A stretch of 64,000 bases of DNA from Marsupella aquatica. Taxonomy: Eukaryota > Marchantiophyta. The stretch lies in assembly GCA_973895155.1 (NCBI GenBank), contig OZ316892.1, forward strand, positions 28,892,001-28,956,000, read 5' to 3'. A program made the translations under genes and the position numbers. Below are positions 34,460 through 46,421 of the stretch, piece after piece. Every line of letters begins with the position of its first letter. The stretch's first letter is position 1. The notes beneath the pieces were generated by a model, which was not told the DNA's origin, searched no databases, and worked only from the letters and a program-made list of their open reading frames with translations.

Positions 34460-34620
34460 GGCTAGTCTATAAAATGAATGCTCTATGTAAACTTTGGCTC
34501 TAGTTCCTGTATATTTGAACTCTCTTCCTGATAGCTATAGACCCCGCTATAAAATGAATGCTCTATGTGAACTTGTACTTGAGTTCAAATATCCAGGAAC
34601 TCTGCTTGTCAAGTCGAGAA
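34460..34620. repeat. short direct/inverted repeat right of the LINE
   Basis: CTATAAAATGAATGCTCTATG occurs at about 34470 and 34548. Between and after them, AGTTCCTGTATATTTGAACTC and GAGTTCAAATATCCAGGAACT are near inverted copies. Confidence 0.6.
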
Positions 34621-37550
34621 AGATTCAATTAAATCGCATTTGACCAATTTGTCATCACATAACATAATGTAGCCGAGGGATGAAGTTCTTGAATCGGCTC
34701 TTCACAGGGTCACACCTCTGTTCCCATACTTCTGTTCCAATGTGAACGGTTCTTCTTGTTGTCCTGTTTAGGAAAGGCATGGTTTATTACCTGAATAGTT
34801 AAATCTTTTCTTTTATCATAACTAGCCTTGGAGGTCTTATTCTAGTAGCAAGTGCGTAATTTTTGAGTAATAAATACCCTAAAATATAAGAAATAGAGAT
34901 TGTTTCTCATTTCCCCCCTTAAATAATGGAATAATCTAGAGTTGTTTCTAATGTTGGTACTAAAAACACTTAAGGTTCTTACAACTGTCACAATTGGATT
35001 AAAACATGTCTAATGCTCTCCAACAATTTTTTTAACCCTTTCGCCCAATTATATAAAACACCCTAACTTTATTGGCATGCAATAGGTCAAAAGAAAAGAA
35101 ACAAAAACCCTGGGCAAGTAGCCCAAGCTCGACAGTCTCATTAGGGGGTCTCAAATATGGGGCTGTCATGTGTGTTCCAGGGAGGTTACTTTTGCCCGTG
35201 AGGTGCCCTGTGGGCAAGTATAACAGGGGAAGGAATCTTTGTCACCGCAATTTTTTTACGCCCGTAATGTGACACTCTGGGGGGGGGGGGGGGGAGAAAG
35301 TGACTACGGGAGTCTGTCCCCAGGTGTTTCCGAAATGCCGCGGTCAGAGTGTGCGGCTAGCCTAAGGGTCTCCCGCACATTTTCAGGCCGTGTCCACCCG
35401 AACCTAACTCGGGCAGCTGCAAAACTCTCCCGGCCCGATATGTGAGTCCCCCTATTAGGGCGTCTCAACCCTGCTCGTTCTAGGACTCCTTCCGGTCACC
35501 CGGATGCCTCTGGTCGCCGCCCAATATTGAACACCGGTACCCAAAATCGGGTCCCAAAAAACCGGGGGTCTGAACTTTACCTCGCACCTAAAAGGAGTCC
35601 CGGCACGGGTTAGACCTGGGTTTTTCCAAAGCAAAATTGTAACCAAAAAAACCCGGTAAAAACTTTCCGGTCACCAAATCGGTGGGCCGACCACCTGATC
35701 CGGGCGGCCCGTGACTGTGAAATCCCGGGTGCCATTCAGAATTCCAAATGCTTAAGTTTGAGACACCCTATTATATGGAGACATAATACCTGCCCGGGAA
35801 AAAGATTACCGGGCAAGATTTTCTGGGCACAGGGTTATGAAAATGGTAACACCTAGTACTAGAAAAGGTTACACACGTGACTGGTAACTTGAAGCCTTGC
35901 CTGACAAGTAAAATAGTCAAATGACTGACCAAAAGCTGCCCATTTGACTCATATTCCAAATTATTTCCCGGGTATTCCCTAACTTACCCAAACTTTGTCC
36001 CGACCCGGTCAGGGGGTCTCCCGGACTCCCCCGGTCTAGCGAGGCGTTGCCCCGGGCCGGGGTCGGGACGGGCAGAATGGGTGGGGGGCCGGGGCCGGGC
36101 TGGGGTTTGAAAATGGTGGGGGCGGGGTCGGGGCCGGGTTGAAAATGGTCGGGACCGGGGCGGGCCGGGGCGGGCCGGGCCGGTAACTTTTTCTTCCCGT
36201 CAGGAATTACGGGCCAGGCGGGCCGCGGGCAGGCTGCGAAATTGCCCATTGCGATTATTTTCCAGATAAACGCGGGCAGGGGAGATTTCATGGGAACCGA
36301 CATTTCGGTGCTCTTCGCGTGTTTGGAATATTTGGATCGACGAGACTGCTGACTGAAAAGTGCCGTTGGAAGATGGCACAGCCGGAAGAGGCAGAAGAAT
36401 GAGCTGATGAAGAGGCAGAGCTAGACCTCCAAAGCTTTGCTCGAAGAAGCTTTGTCCTGCGAGGCTACTGTTGAGGAACTCCGGCTCCTAGATCACTGTG
36501 TGCTGCTGCGAGCTGTGTTTGCTATGGTGTTGAATCTCTCTCTGGTCTGGAACGTCCGCAATGTTGTTACGCCTCATACCATTGGCTGGGAAGAGTGTGG
36601 GCTCGGAAATTGGGGAAACTGGCGAAGCCACAGAATTGATTAGTGTTTAATGTTCGGTTTGTGAACGGCGTATTGAATTTGATCGAATAGTAGGTGTACA
36701 GGAAGGCCTGTGGACTCTCACCTGATTTTTACATTCTCTTGTTGGATAGATCCATACTCGCGGTCCGCCATCTGCATTCGGCTTCTGGGATCTATTCTTC
36801 TCGCTTCAAGGTGGGGAAGCACCAATGACAATCCTCTCCTTTGACAAAAGCAATCATTGAATATTAGTTTTGCAATGTATGGAGTTGATGGCTCTCTTAT
36901 CGATTGCTGATTGGGTGCGGATCAATTTTTATGATTCTGGTTGCTCTCTCCTTCTGTAACTTCATAAAAGTCTCCTAATCTCCATGGATGATTACGGGTA
37001 ATGACACACAGCGTCTCCAAGGCTAGACTGGTTCGAGCCAGAGTTTTGGTGAACAGGCATATGGACAGGTTGAGCATAGCATTGCATAGTGGATTATTGG
37101 CTGGTTGGTTTCTTGGCCATGCTTGGTACCCACCTTTAGAGCTCCTTTGGCATCTCTCGGTTCGATTGGGTAGACATCCGGAAATCAGTTCCTTTCTCGA
37201 TTCTCGTTATCCCGTAAAATTGTAGCGTCGAAGCGAAAAGTTTGGCGTTCTGCTGGGCATTTCAATTCGGAGCTCGTTGTTGCCAGACTTTCTTGAATGA
37301 GATGGGCACGAAGCCTTTCTTGCAGAACCTTGGGCATTGATATTTGCTCACTCGGGTTCAGGATTGTTTGTCTTTGATTTAAAATTCCAGGAACATCAAG
37401 GAGTCATAAATGTTGGATGGTGCATCTCATCCGATTACTTGCAAGGATTGGAGACTGTTCATCGCCATTGGTATCATGATAATCGTTGTGGGTGAAGGAA
37501 TGTTGGGCTAAGGCTTTAGTGGAACTTTACATTTTGAAGCACGGTCAAAA
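34621..37550. other. intergenic, LINE to RING gene
   Basis: No gene supported. 35270-36290 is unusually rich in CCCGG/GGGCC blocks with a G16 run; 36040-36190 has many runs of three or more G or C on one strand. 36.3-37.5 kb has ordinary base composition and may hold the promoter and a 5' untranslated exon of the RING gene, but I cannot define one. Confidence 0.5.
36040..36190. repeat. GGGCCGGGG-rich low-complexity tract
   Basis: Repeats of GGGGCCGGGGCCGGG, GGTTTGAAAATGGT and GGGGCGGGCC over about 150 bp. The density of G3-G6 runs would allow G-quadruplexes. It may be part of a decayed LTR element (TTGAAAATGGT occurs at least twice), but no ends were found. Confidence 0.65.
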
Positions 37551-40500
37551 ATGGGGGGAGATTCTACTAAGCGGGAAGAGGTGGAAAAGTCAGGGGATTT
37601 GATTCCTCCCGATGTAGCTGAGCAGGAAGAACATGTGAGGTCCAATGATCCCGGAGTAGCTATTAGGCCATCCACGGACCTAGCCAACGAGGGAACGGAA
37701 GCGGAAGACGATGCCAAAGAGCTGGCTAGCAGTAGTGGCTCGGAACAGGGCCAAGAGATAGCTCTGTTCAGTCCTGGGTTCAGTTCGGTGGCTGCAAAAG
37801 CAGGTTGGGATGCTGAAGCGCTCTTGATGGCCGCACTCAGTCGGAGTCCGATGGATTCCGAAAGCAGGCCAGAGATCCTGCATGCCCCTCAGATCACTGA
37901 TATGGATGCAAGGAAGCGCGACAAACACACTCCATTGAGCTCGGCTCGCAGGTAACACAACACCTCAACCCATAGTGTGTGCGTCAACTGAAAGATGTCT
38001 TTCATGGACAGGAAGCAAGTTCATGAGTCATGGCCCGCAAGGGTATGTTCAGAGGTTGAGGGAGGGAAAGAAAAGGAGAAAGAGCATAAAAGTTCATCGG
38101 AGCATGTCGAAACACTGAAGTATAATAGTGACTGCCTGGCATAGAACTTACTGAAGCATCTTGAGATTCTAATCGGAGAATAAATAACATGGTCAGTTTG
38201 TGAAGGTCTCGTTTCTTAGAGGAAGTATGATCTTACCAGCATGGGTAGAACAGCATTTTGAAACAGATGCTTGATAGAATCAAGTCAGAATCTGAGTTAA
38301 TTTTAGAGTGTCCAGTGCACTCGTGATTGCGGATTCATTCCCATATTTCAAGCCAAGAGCTTACCTGGACTTTTGACTGTTCGTGTACGTCTTGTTGTTC
38401 AAGAGTCTTCCGAAGCCATAAATCAAGACTAATGAGTTCTGTGAGCTGACTTCAAAGCGATGAAGTGAACAATTTTCCACTTGAATAATTCCCATGCCAA
38501 ATCTTGGGACCAAGATATCTTGTTTGTACCGGGTCTTTGTCAGGTTGCTTGCATCGCTAAATAACTTTGTCTCGTCTTCTACAGAGGAGATTCAATTTCA
38601 AAAACATTTGAGTAGGGGGGGCCTAGAGTCCCCCTTCCTAGATGCAATTGATCAGATATGTCAAAGTAACTGAAATACTCTTCAAATAACTTTATGATGA
38701 CAGGCATAGGCGGGTTCGGTTGGAGAATAAAAATGGAAGCCCCCTCGGGCGGCTTCCCATGCAGCCATTGACTCTTGACAACGAACTCGAAAATATCGCT
38801 CCAGCAATTGAAAACTGTGAGTTCATCAGTTACCCAGTCTAGGCTTCAAGTCTTTGCAATGGAACGTACTGTCAATTTGAATTGTCCACAGGGCTCTGCT
38901 TGATTGTGAGGAGCCTTGGTTCTGCCGCAGGCCCTGTCCAAGAGGGGAAGGAAAATTGTAACCATAATTCCTTGGCTTGTAACGGTGAGGATGACTTCAA
39001 GGGGAAGGAAAAAGAACGAACTCCCACCAAGCCGTTTTGTATGGATCAACTTAGAGAAGAACTTTCTTGTGCGGTAAGAGACTTCTTCTCTATCAGGATT
39101 TCTTTCCTAGTATCGTCTCGTTGACATTCTGAATTTAGGGTTCCAATTCTGGGTTTTCTTTCTCTCTTGTTTCTTTTGGTTCTCCTTGGAGAGAGGTGGG
39201 GAGGGGGGTGGGGGGTAATAATTTTTTCACTAGGGTTGAAAGATTTTAAGAGCTGTGAAAAGAAATTCTGATTTTTGTAGAACAGATTTAACGTTTGTTT
39301 ACAATGATGACTGTGCATCGCTTACCTGCAGGTTTGCCTGGATATTTGCTTTGAGCCATCAACAATTTCCTGCGGGCACAGGTATGTTTGCAAAGTTGGG
39401 CTTGCTCATATTTTCTAGAGCTGTAGACTTGTACTAAGATTCAATTGTCCATTACAGAAGGCCTAAATCAGTGTGGCCAGAGCTTGATAGGATTCCATCG
39501 TGTTACCCCAACAATGTTAGTATCAACCGCAGTAATGATAGAAATTAGTGTAATTACTGGAGATGTAATTACTGGAGATGTAATTACTGGAGATGTAACC
39601 TGTAAATTGGTTTGAGGGTGAGTACTGAGTTGATAGACCCGATTCCTAGCTGTCCTTCTACATTAGCACTGTGCAGAATTGCTCAGAATCTTTGATGGCT
39701 GCGCCATTTCTCGTTCAGGAAGGTATACAACCTTCTCGTGCACGTTTGTCACATAACTGACATCACATCCTTTGCAGCTTCTGTGGGACTTGTTTACAAT
39801 CTGTGCTTCAAAAATGTGGTCCTCGGTGCCCAAAATGTCGCCAACCACTTCGGTATGCACCTCTGCCATTAACTCAACCATCGAGAATCTTGTGCTTGAT
39901 CCAGATTCATCTGGGACGGCATGATCCTCGTCGACAAATTTGCGTGCACTGAAGATCCTGCAATTATGCCTTGGAACTGTTGAACAAGAAGCAGCTTTGT
40001 GTCGGCAGCTACTGGTGTTGGGAGGTGACATAACGGAGTTGGTCTTGAGTTTTGCAAAGGTTTATTAACCAAAGAATTTCTGCTGTAGGAGTGAGGCATT
40101 GAGAAGCTGTCGTATCAATACGGTTTTATGGAACACCATTCAGATTTTGTTTCCCAAGGAGTCTGCAGCAAGAATGCAAGACAAGAAGGAGAATCTTGCC
40201 AAAGAAGCTGTAAATAGGGCATCCACTGAAGAGAATCGTTCTGGACGTTATCTGGGAACCAGATCTTCCAGAATGCAGCCGTGGCGAGGCTCAGCCTTCA
40301 ATAACGTGAGTCGGCCAAGTGTTATAGAAAACTTGAGAACCTCATTTCAAGCTGCCTCAGAGTTGATAATGCCCAGCAGCATGGCAAGGGACAATAATGG
40401 CAGGTTTGAGCAATATGATCCACAGACCTGGATTAATAGGGACGATAGGGAGAGAGTGGGCCGCAGCCACAGTAGGACTACGAGGCAAACTCAAGCTCAA

Positions 40501-40788
40501 GCTACCCAGGAAGAGGTTGATGCGGCACTAGCTGCAAGATTACAGCAAGCGGAATTGAATGCTATGTCCGATGCCGAAGATGTACTCATGATTCAAGAGC
40601 CCGGAGAAGGATCCCGGATTCTAGGTAATCCAATAGCGCTTCCAAGAACAAATGGCACAGTTGCTTCGGCTGCTGTGAATCTTCGAGCGCTTCCAAGAAC
40701 AACTGGCACAGTTGCTTCGGCTGCTGTGAATCTTCGAACCGTTGCACAAAGAGCGACCCGACAACGGAGAGCAAGGATACGGGCCTGA
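37551..40788 (+). CDS. C3HC4 RING-finger protein, probable E3 ubiquitin ligase
   Basis: Exons 37551-37951, 38704-38816, 38892-39073, 39332-39381, 39778-39852, 40089-40788; 1521 nt, 506 residues, all GT-AG and all phases closing. The RING finger is assembled from exons 3, 4 and 5: C231-x2-C234, C246, H248, C251-x2-C254, C266-x2-C269 (CAVCLDIC, ISCGHSFCGTC, CGPRCPKCR). SCRINTVLWNTIQILFP follows, a motif I know from a plant RING group. The N-terminal 200 residues are acidic, Ser-rich and probably disordered; the C-terminal part has RRARIRA and a 17-residue duplication (40636-40737). RING proteins of this type pass ubiquitin from an E2 to a substrate; the substrate is unknown. Exon 3 could also start at 38931, in the same phase, losing 13 residues. 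Exon 2 is the least certain. Confidence 0.88.
39550..39594. repeat. 15-bp tandem repeat, three copies, in an intron
   Basis: GTAATTACTGGAGAT three times without mismatch, in intron 4 of the RING gene. Confidence 0.9.
40636..40737 (+). repeat. 51-bp coding tandem duplication in the RING gene
   Basis: Units 40636-40686 and 40687-40737 differ at one base (AACAAATGG versus AACAACTGG). They encode ALPRTNGTVASAAVNLR and ALPRTTGTVASAAVNLR in frame. The near identity points to a recent event. Confidence 0.92.
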
Positions 40789-42027
40789 GTCCAGCCCAAC
40801 TTTAGCTAGCAAAACTCTTCAGTCCTTTCCTACATAATTTTGAACGCACACACAACCTACTTGTACAAATTCTTGCTCTCAGGCAAAGCATCTGCCCTTG
40901 CATACTCAGTATATCCACTCAATCCATGGACAGTGGAAAATCCTATCTACGTCCCACTTTTATCGTGCGGGGGAGACGAATAAGCACAAGGGCAAGATGC
41001 GAGGGGTAATGCAGAGCCAGCAAGTCTGATCTGCGAGATGTTAGGCATACAAAATAAATGTCAACGTAATCCATGATAACTGCAGATATTTATGCGTCAT
41101 GGATGAATCCCTGTGCTGGTAGTCCCGGACTTTCATTGGAGGATTATTGTGGTCATACTGGAACAGACTTATGCAACGTGTCCCCCTCCAGGTTTCCTTC
41201 GCATCAGTTGCCGTCAACATCTGAAGAAATTTAGTAACAATCAACACTAGGCTAGGCAAAGCTTAACTCTTGATGAAACATAGTAATCAAATTTGCACTA
41301 GAGGAAACTACAATGTCCGTCTATGCAACCACTATGCCACACCATGATAGCTCGTATTTTACCAGGCCCGTGACCAAAGAGGAGACTTCGGTAGAGGGGA
41401 GAGGACTCACAATGAACTAGGGCTCGCCTTTGGCAATGTTCGAAATTTCAGGTTGAAAATTTGTTCTTACAGCCTAAAACAATCATCCCTCTATAAACGG
41501 ACCCAGGTGCTGTTTCAAGGCAATGCGAAATAGAGAACACAGACGAAAATCTGCCAGCGCTCGATTGTGAAGGCCCCAAGAAGCAACGTTTTGTTCTATG
41601 ATTCCGAATTTTGCAGAGAAACGACAGAGAAAGTATGGAAAAGCAAAGAGGGAAGTTTTCACTTCAGTGAAACCTGCCTGAACGAACTAAACCTTGCGTA
41701 TAATACAAATCCAAAGTACACTCGATGTATCTAAGCTCCAGCCGCCCTAAGCACGAACAACTCCCGCCATCAGTCACAAGACGAGTAGCTCCCCTAGTCT
41801 ACTGAATCACTAAGATCTGAGGCAGGGATCTCGCATAGGGTGACGTGTCTTTCCCAGCTTCACCGTAGTACTCAGGAGGGGAGAGGTTCTCAAGATGGTT
41901 CACATCCAGATATCACAACGATAATTGCGATACACTATCCCACCATGAGCAACAGAAATGGTCGGAGACTGGTAAAGTACGAATTGTAATCTATTTGCCT
42001 CTTCCTACCGCTCGGCTCACCAGTTAT
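40789..42027. other. intergenic between convergent RING and pseudokinase genes
   Basis: No gene recognised. Holds the 3' regions of both genes. Confidence 0.55.
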
Positions 42028-45000
42028 TTACCAGACACAAAATTCCTCCCGTATCATCGGAGGATCAAAACTTAATGCCGGGGCACAGGAAAGGCGTGGG
42101 CTAGCAGAAGACTGGGACAATGACTTCTGGACCTCTTGCTCTTCCACCACTTTGAGTTGCCTATGATCATCGAAGGGCCGCTTTAGGAAGTCTCCTTCAC
42201 GCTGCGTGATATCAATTGAGGGTTGAGTGGATTCCAGTGATGATGGAGGCATCTTCCTGGTAGCTGCTGGATGTCTCTGATGCCTGATCTCACCACTACG
42301 AGGCCTGGCTACAGTGGATCTCCCTCCTTCGAGACTTGAATGTGCCTGCTGCCAGATCTCACCACTAAGGGGCCTGGCTGCAGTAAATCTCCCTCCTTCG
42401 AGAATTGCATGTGCCTGCTGCCCGATCTCACCACTAAGGGTTCTGGTTATAGCTGGTCTCCCTCCTTCGAGAATTGCATGTGCCTGCTGCCTGATCTCAC
42501 CACTCCGGTGCAAGGATCCAGTGGATCTCCCACCTTCGAGACTTTGTTGCTGCTTCAACTCACCGTTGCCTTGTGGCACCGGTAATTTTCGTGTGTCTGA
42601 GATTCGTGGCTTTTGTTCACCACTTCGTGATCTCGAAGAAAATGATGATTGCCGTGATAGGGATTTATATCCCCCCTCAGTACTCTGCTTCAGCTCACAA
42701 CTACGGGGTCGCCTGGTGTATTCTGGGGCCGGGAATTTCCGACCCTCAAAAGTTTGCTGCTGGGATTCACCGTGTTGAGTGCAGACAATGGGCTGCGGTG
42801 CCTGAAATTTTGTAGTTTCACGACTTTGCACGATACTAGTCTCACTTGATTGGGAGGTCTCCTGTAGCTGTGATCGAGTTGGCAAATGTTGGTCCTCAGG
42901 CTGTCCGACTAGTTGCTTGATCTCACCAATCTGCATCAGTCCAGTAAGATTTGGTGCCTGTAGTTTCGTAACCTCTCCTTGACCATGCACCTGGGTGGAG
43001 CTCCTGGGTCGTTTGGAGTCACTGGAGAAGGAAGTTGAACTTGCTCGGCCCGAAGAGGCCTTTCGCTGCTTGACATCATTGTCACCGTGCACCTGTCTGG
43101 ATTCAAAGGGCTGCGGCTGCTGTGCAGGTGGCGGTAACTTTTGGGCGTCTCGATCACCGAAGGTACTCTTTGGCGGCTTTTCGGTGGATAGCTTTGATTC
43201 TACATGGGAAGGGCTACATATCACGGCGCCCAACATCACTGGACCACCCATCAACTTAAGGAACTCTCGATCTTGTTGCTTCCGGTCAGGATGAGACGGG
43301 CTAGAAGTGAGAGAGTTGGAGTTAAATGCTCGTTGCACAAAATGATCTGAAGCAGATCTAGAGTAAGTCACAGGAGATCCCACAGACTGAGTCAAGGATC
43401 TACTCTTCCTTAAGTCCCAAGACAACGCCTCCTCGTCGATTTGGACGGTTCTCAGGACTTCCACTGCCTCACTCAAATTAGGCCGCAAAGATGCCTCGTT
43501 GATAAGGCACTGGAATGCAAGATTGGCCACTTTGAGAGCCCCACGGCCTGAGTATCTCCCATTCAGCTCCGGGTCCATAATGAGGAAGAGCTTTCCCTCA
43601 TCCCTCAAGAACGGTTTGGTCAGTTGTATCAAATTCTGCTGCCCACTAGGGAAACTTGCATCCATGTGCCTCCTACCTGTCAGCATCTCCAGTAAAACGA
43701 CTCCAAAGCTCCAAGCGTTGCTTTTGATTGTCACCAATCCATTCCGACCTGATTCAGGTGCCACATAGGGGCCAACCTGCAGAGAAATACCAGCGCTTAA
43801 GATAAGGTAATTGGTGAGCCTCTTCCATCAACGGCGGTAGCAAGGATGACAAAAAAAGAAAACGTAATAACAATTAACTAAAAGTACCGAATATGAAGCT
43901 TGGCCTACAACACTTGCCAAGAAGAACATTAGACTGTATAGTGAGGAAACAAGGCGTCAACTTCAGCACATATTTATTGGTGATCGTGCTCACCAAAACG
44001 AATCTCGAGTGCGAAAAGGACAAGGAACAAAACTTACCATAAGCAGGCCTTGGTCGCCCTCGGGACCACATCGAGCCAACCCAAAGCCAGACAATTTTGC
44101 TCTGAAATCCTTATCGAGTTCAATGCTGGGTGAGCTAAGGTCTCTACAAATGACCTGCAATCAAAGTAAACAGTATAAATGAGCTCTTTGCTTGCCAGGG
44201 AGCAGCACGCTTCGAGAACAGCAAATGGTGGAAAGTGACCCTCAGAATCACTTCAGTTGGAAATACCTGAAATGGAGCCTTGTCATGTAGATATGCCAAA
44301 CCCTGGGCAACGTCGAGGGCTATTCTCATCCTTGTTGACCAATCCAGTGTACTAGAATTTTCGCTGAGCCTGATGAACATATCCAGACATCCGTTATTCA
44401 TGAATTCGTACACAAGTAGTCGCCTGTTTCCTGGACCAGAAGCATCCTCAGCACTATAGCCGATAAGCCTACAAAGATGAGGATTTTGCAATCGAGCCAA
44501 CCAATTGACCTCTGCCATCCATTCCTTTAGCCCCTGCGAGCAGACATGACCAACTGAACTCCATGAGCATCTTCCTTATAAGAGCAGTTTAGTGCAACGA
44601 ACAACCGCGATTGCTTCAGAGTGAAGGTGGCTCAGAACAATTGATGGATCCCACATTAACTAGGGTTGATCATCAAAAACAGCTTCTGAATGATACGTTA
44701 GCAACGCAAGAAGCGTTGTCTTTGGCGGAGGAGTATGCTAGTGAAGGGACTATTGCACTGGGCCCCCAGTTTGCTAGACAAGAAGGCAATGTGAGACACA
44801 GTTGTGCGTGGGGAAGCAGAAAGGTGAGAGACTTTTCAGACTTAACTTACGTGGAATGGACACAACTTGACAACAGCTAGTAGCCATGAGAGGCCATAAT
44901 CAAATTAAAATCCTCCAACCACCTATCAGACCGTCAGGAACCTCGAATGTAATGCATACAGTCAGTGCGTTCTAACCATCTATTCCGTGAACCCGATGCC

Positions 45001-46421
45001 ATCAATACTAATTCCAGAGGCAGCCAATGTTGTGCAAAATGGCAGAGATTATGCGTGACTATTTCCCTCCCGTAGTTGAAGCAGGATTGCTATATAAGAA
45101 GCCAAGTTCCCACCATAAGCACGTGTATTGTTGCAGAGATGGTTCATGCACATAGTGCAGGAAGATGTTGGAAGGTTGGAGCAAGACGTAAAAGCTACCC
45201 GCAAGACGTAGATACAGATCATAAAATGAATGAATCCTGCGCATTTCATCATAAACTCCAGCGGGAAAGCAGGCGGGTAGGCGAGCATTTGCGCAACAAA
45301 TAGATGATCACCTGCATCGACTTCACCATCGGGCAGACTACGGCCACCTCAATTTTCTCCTCGTTGCTGTTCTCGCCGTGATAGTCTACCCAAGCCCTAT
45401 AAGCCCGTCCGAAAACCCCCTCCCCAAGGAAGCATTCCGGGACAAGAGCAGGAGCAAGCTCACCAAATGGAAAGGCCCTCACTGGTGTGCCACTGTGCGT
45501 GGGCAAAGCTGGAGGAGGGAGTGGCAAGGCCTCCACTGGGTGGGCTCCTCCTCCTCCCATAGACCGGAATCCGTAGCTGGAAGGTCCGGATCCCTCCTTT
45601 CCTCTACTCGGGCTTGGAGATACAGAATTGGACAAAACATGGCAATTTGTAAACCCAGCTGGCAATCCCGTAGCAGCACCTTCATCCAGCTCTGGAGGAT
45701 TGGGGAGGGGCAAGGGATGGGCAGCGGCTATCTGAGGCTTGGGAAGCCGAGCTGGTCTTCCAGTGAACAATCCAGCTTTCTTATCGATGAATGCCTTCGT
45801 AACTCTCTTATCTAATCCCAGCTGGGAGCCTCGATTGACCACCTCTGAGACACTAACAGAGCAAATGACGGTGTGGAGAGGAGATCCATGATTGGGACCA
45901 GCGTGAGGGGAGACAGGGGAAGAGTTGCCATCCAGAGTTGTAGAACGAGAGGGTAGAGGTGCTGAGAATGGAATGACACGGTGGTTACTGTCAGAATGGG
46001 TAACTTGGAGGGATCTTCGATGACCTTCACCTGTCGGAGGGTAAGAATGGTAAGAGTTGAAAGGAGCTGACAACGCACGAGAGCGGTGGTTGCTCAATCT
46101 CGCTGAAGCGTTCTTGAGATAGGAACCCGACGACGTGACTGGGCTACCTCCCCGCTCCTTTCCCCCGTTCTGCTGCTGCTGCTTTCCTCCTCGAATGCTT
46201 GTGGCCGCTGGTATGGACCCTGCCCCCTGGGGCTGCCCTCCGGGGATATCGTCAGGGTCGGGCAACATGACCGGTTTGTTGCTTGATAACCCGCTTGACA
46301 GCAGCTGCTCCAGCTTTGACCCATGGTTCAAACTGTTGCTGTTCTGGTGATGTTTCTGTTCAGCTTGCTGCGATGCTGCTGCAACTTTACTCTTATTTTT
46401 GGGGATGGAAAAACAGCCCAT
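42028..46421 (-). CDS. RLCK-VII-like predicted pseudokinase with repeat-bearing tail
   Basis: Exons on the minus strand: 46421-45312, 44533-44267, 44154-44038, 43776-42028; 3243 nt, 1080 residues, all phase 0, GT-AG. MGCFSIPK at the start fits N-myristoylation and the RLCK-VII start. A ~300-residue Ser/Pro-rich stretch precedes the kinase fold: glycine loop LGEGVFGRAY, helix C KEWMAEVNWL with its Glu, LLVYEFMNNGCLD, LDWSTRMRIALDVAQGLAYLH, APE (504-506), WSFGVVLLEMLTGRR. But the VAIK Lys is Val362 (VAVV), HRD-x-K-x2-N reads C-R-D-L-S-S-P-S, DFG is GFG (482-484), the activation segment is short, and the helix F Asp is Asn518. Phosphotransfer should be lost; a membrane scaffold role is inferred. 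The last ~450 residues are low-complexity with 23-residue repeats. Nearest plant family: RLCK VII (PBS1-like). Confidence 0.9.
42289..42558 (-). repeat. 69-bp coding tandem repeat in the pseudokinase tail
   Basis: Four units beginning (plus strand) with CTCACCACT at 42289, 42358, 42427 and 42496; three of 69 bp and one of 63 bp. In the protein this is a 23-residue unit with SGEI, QQAHAILEGGR and a basic R-x-(L/R). Multiples of three keep the frame. Confidence 0.9.

Noticed and set aside
44611-44880. 89-codon plus-strand frame inside pseudokinase intron 1
   Set aside because: Intronic, on the opposite strand, no domain seen.
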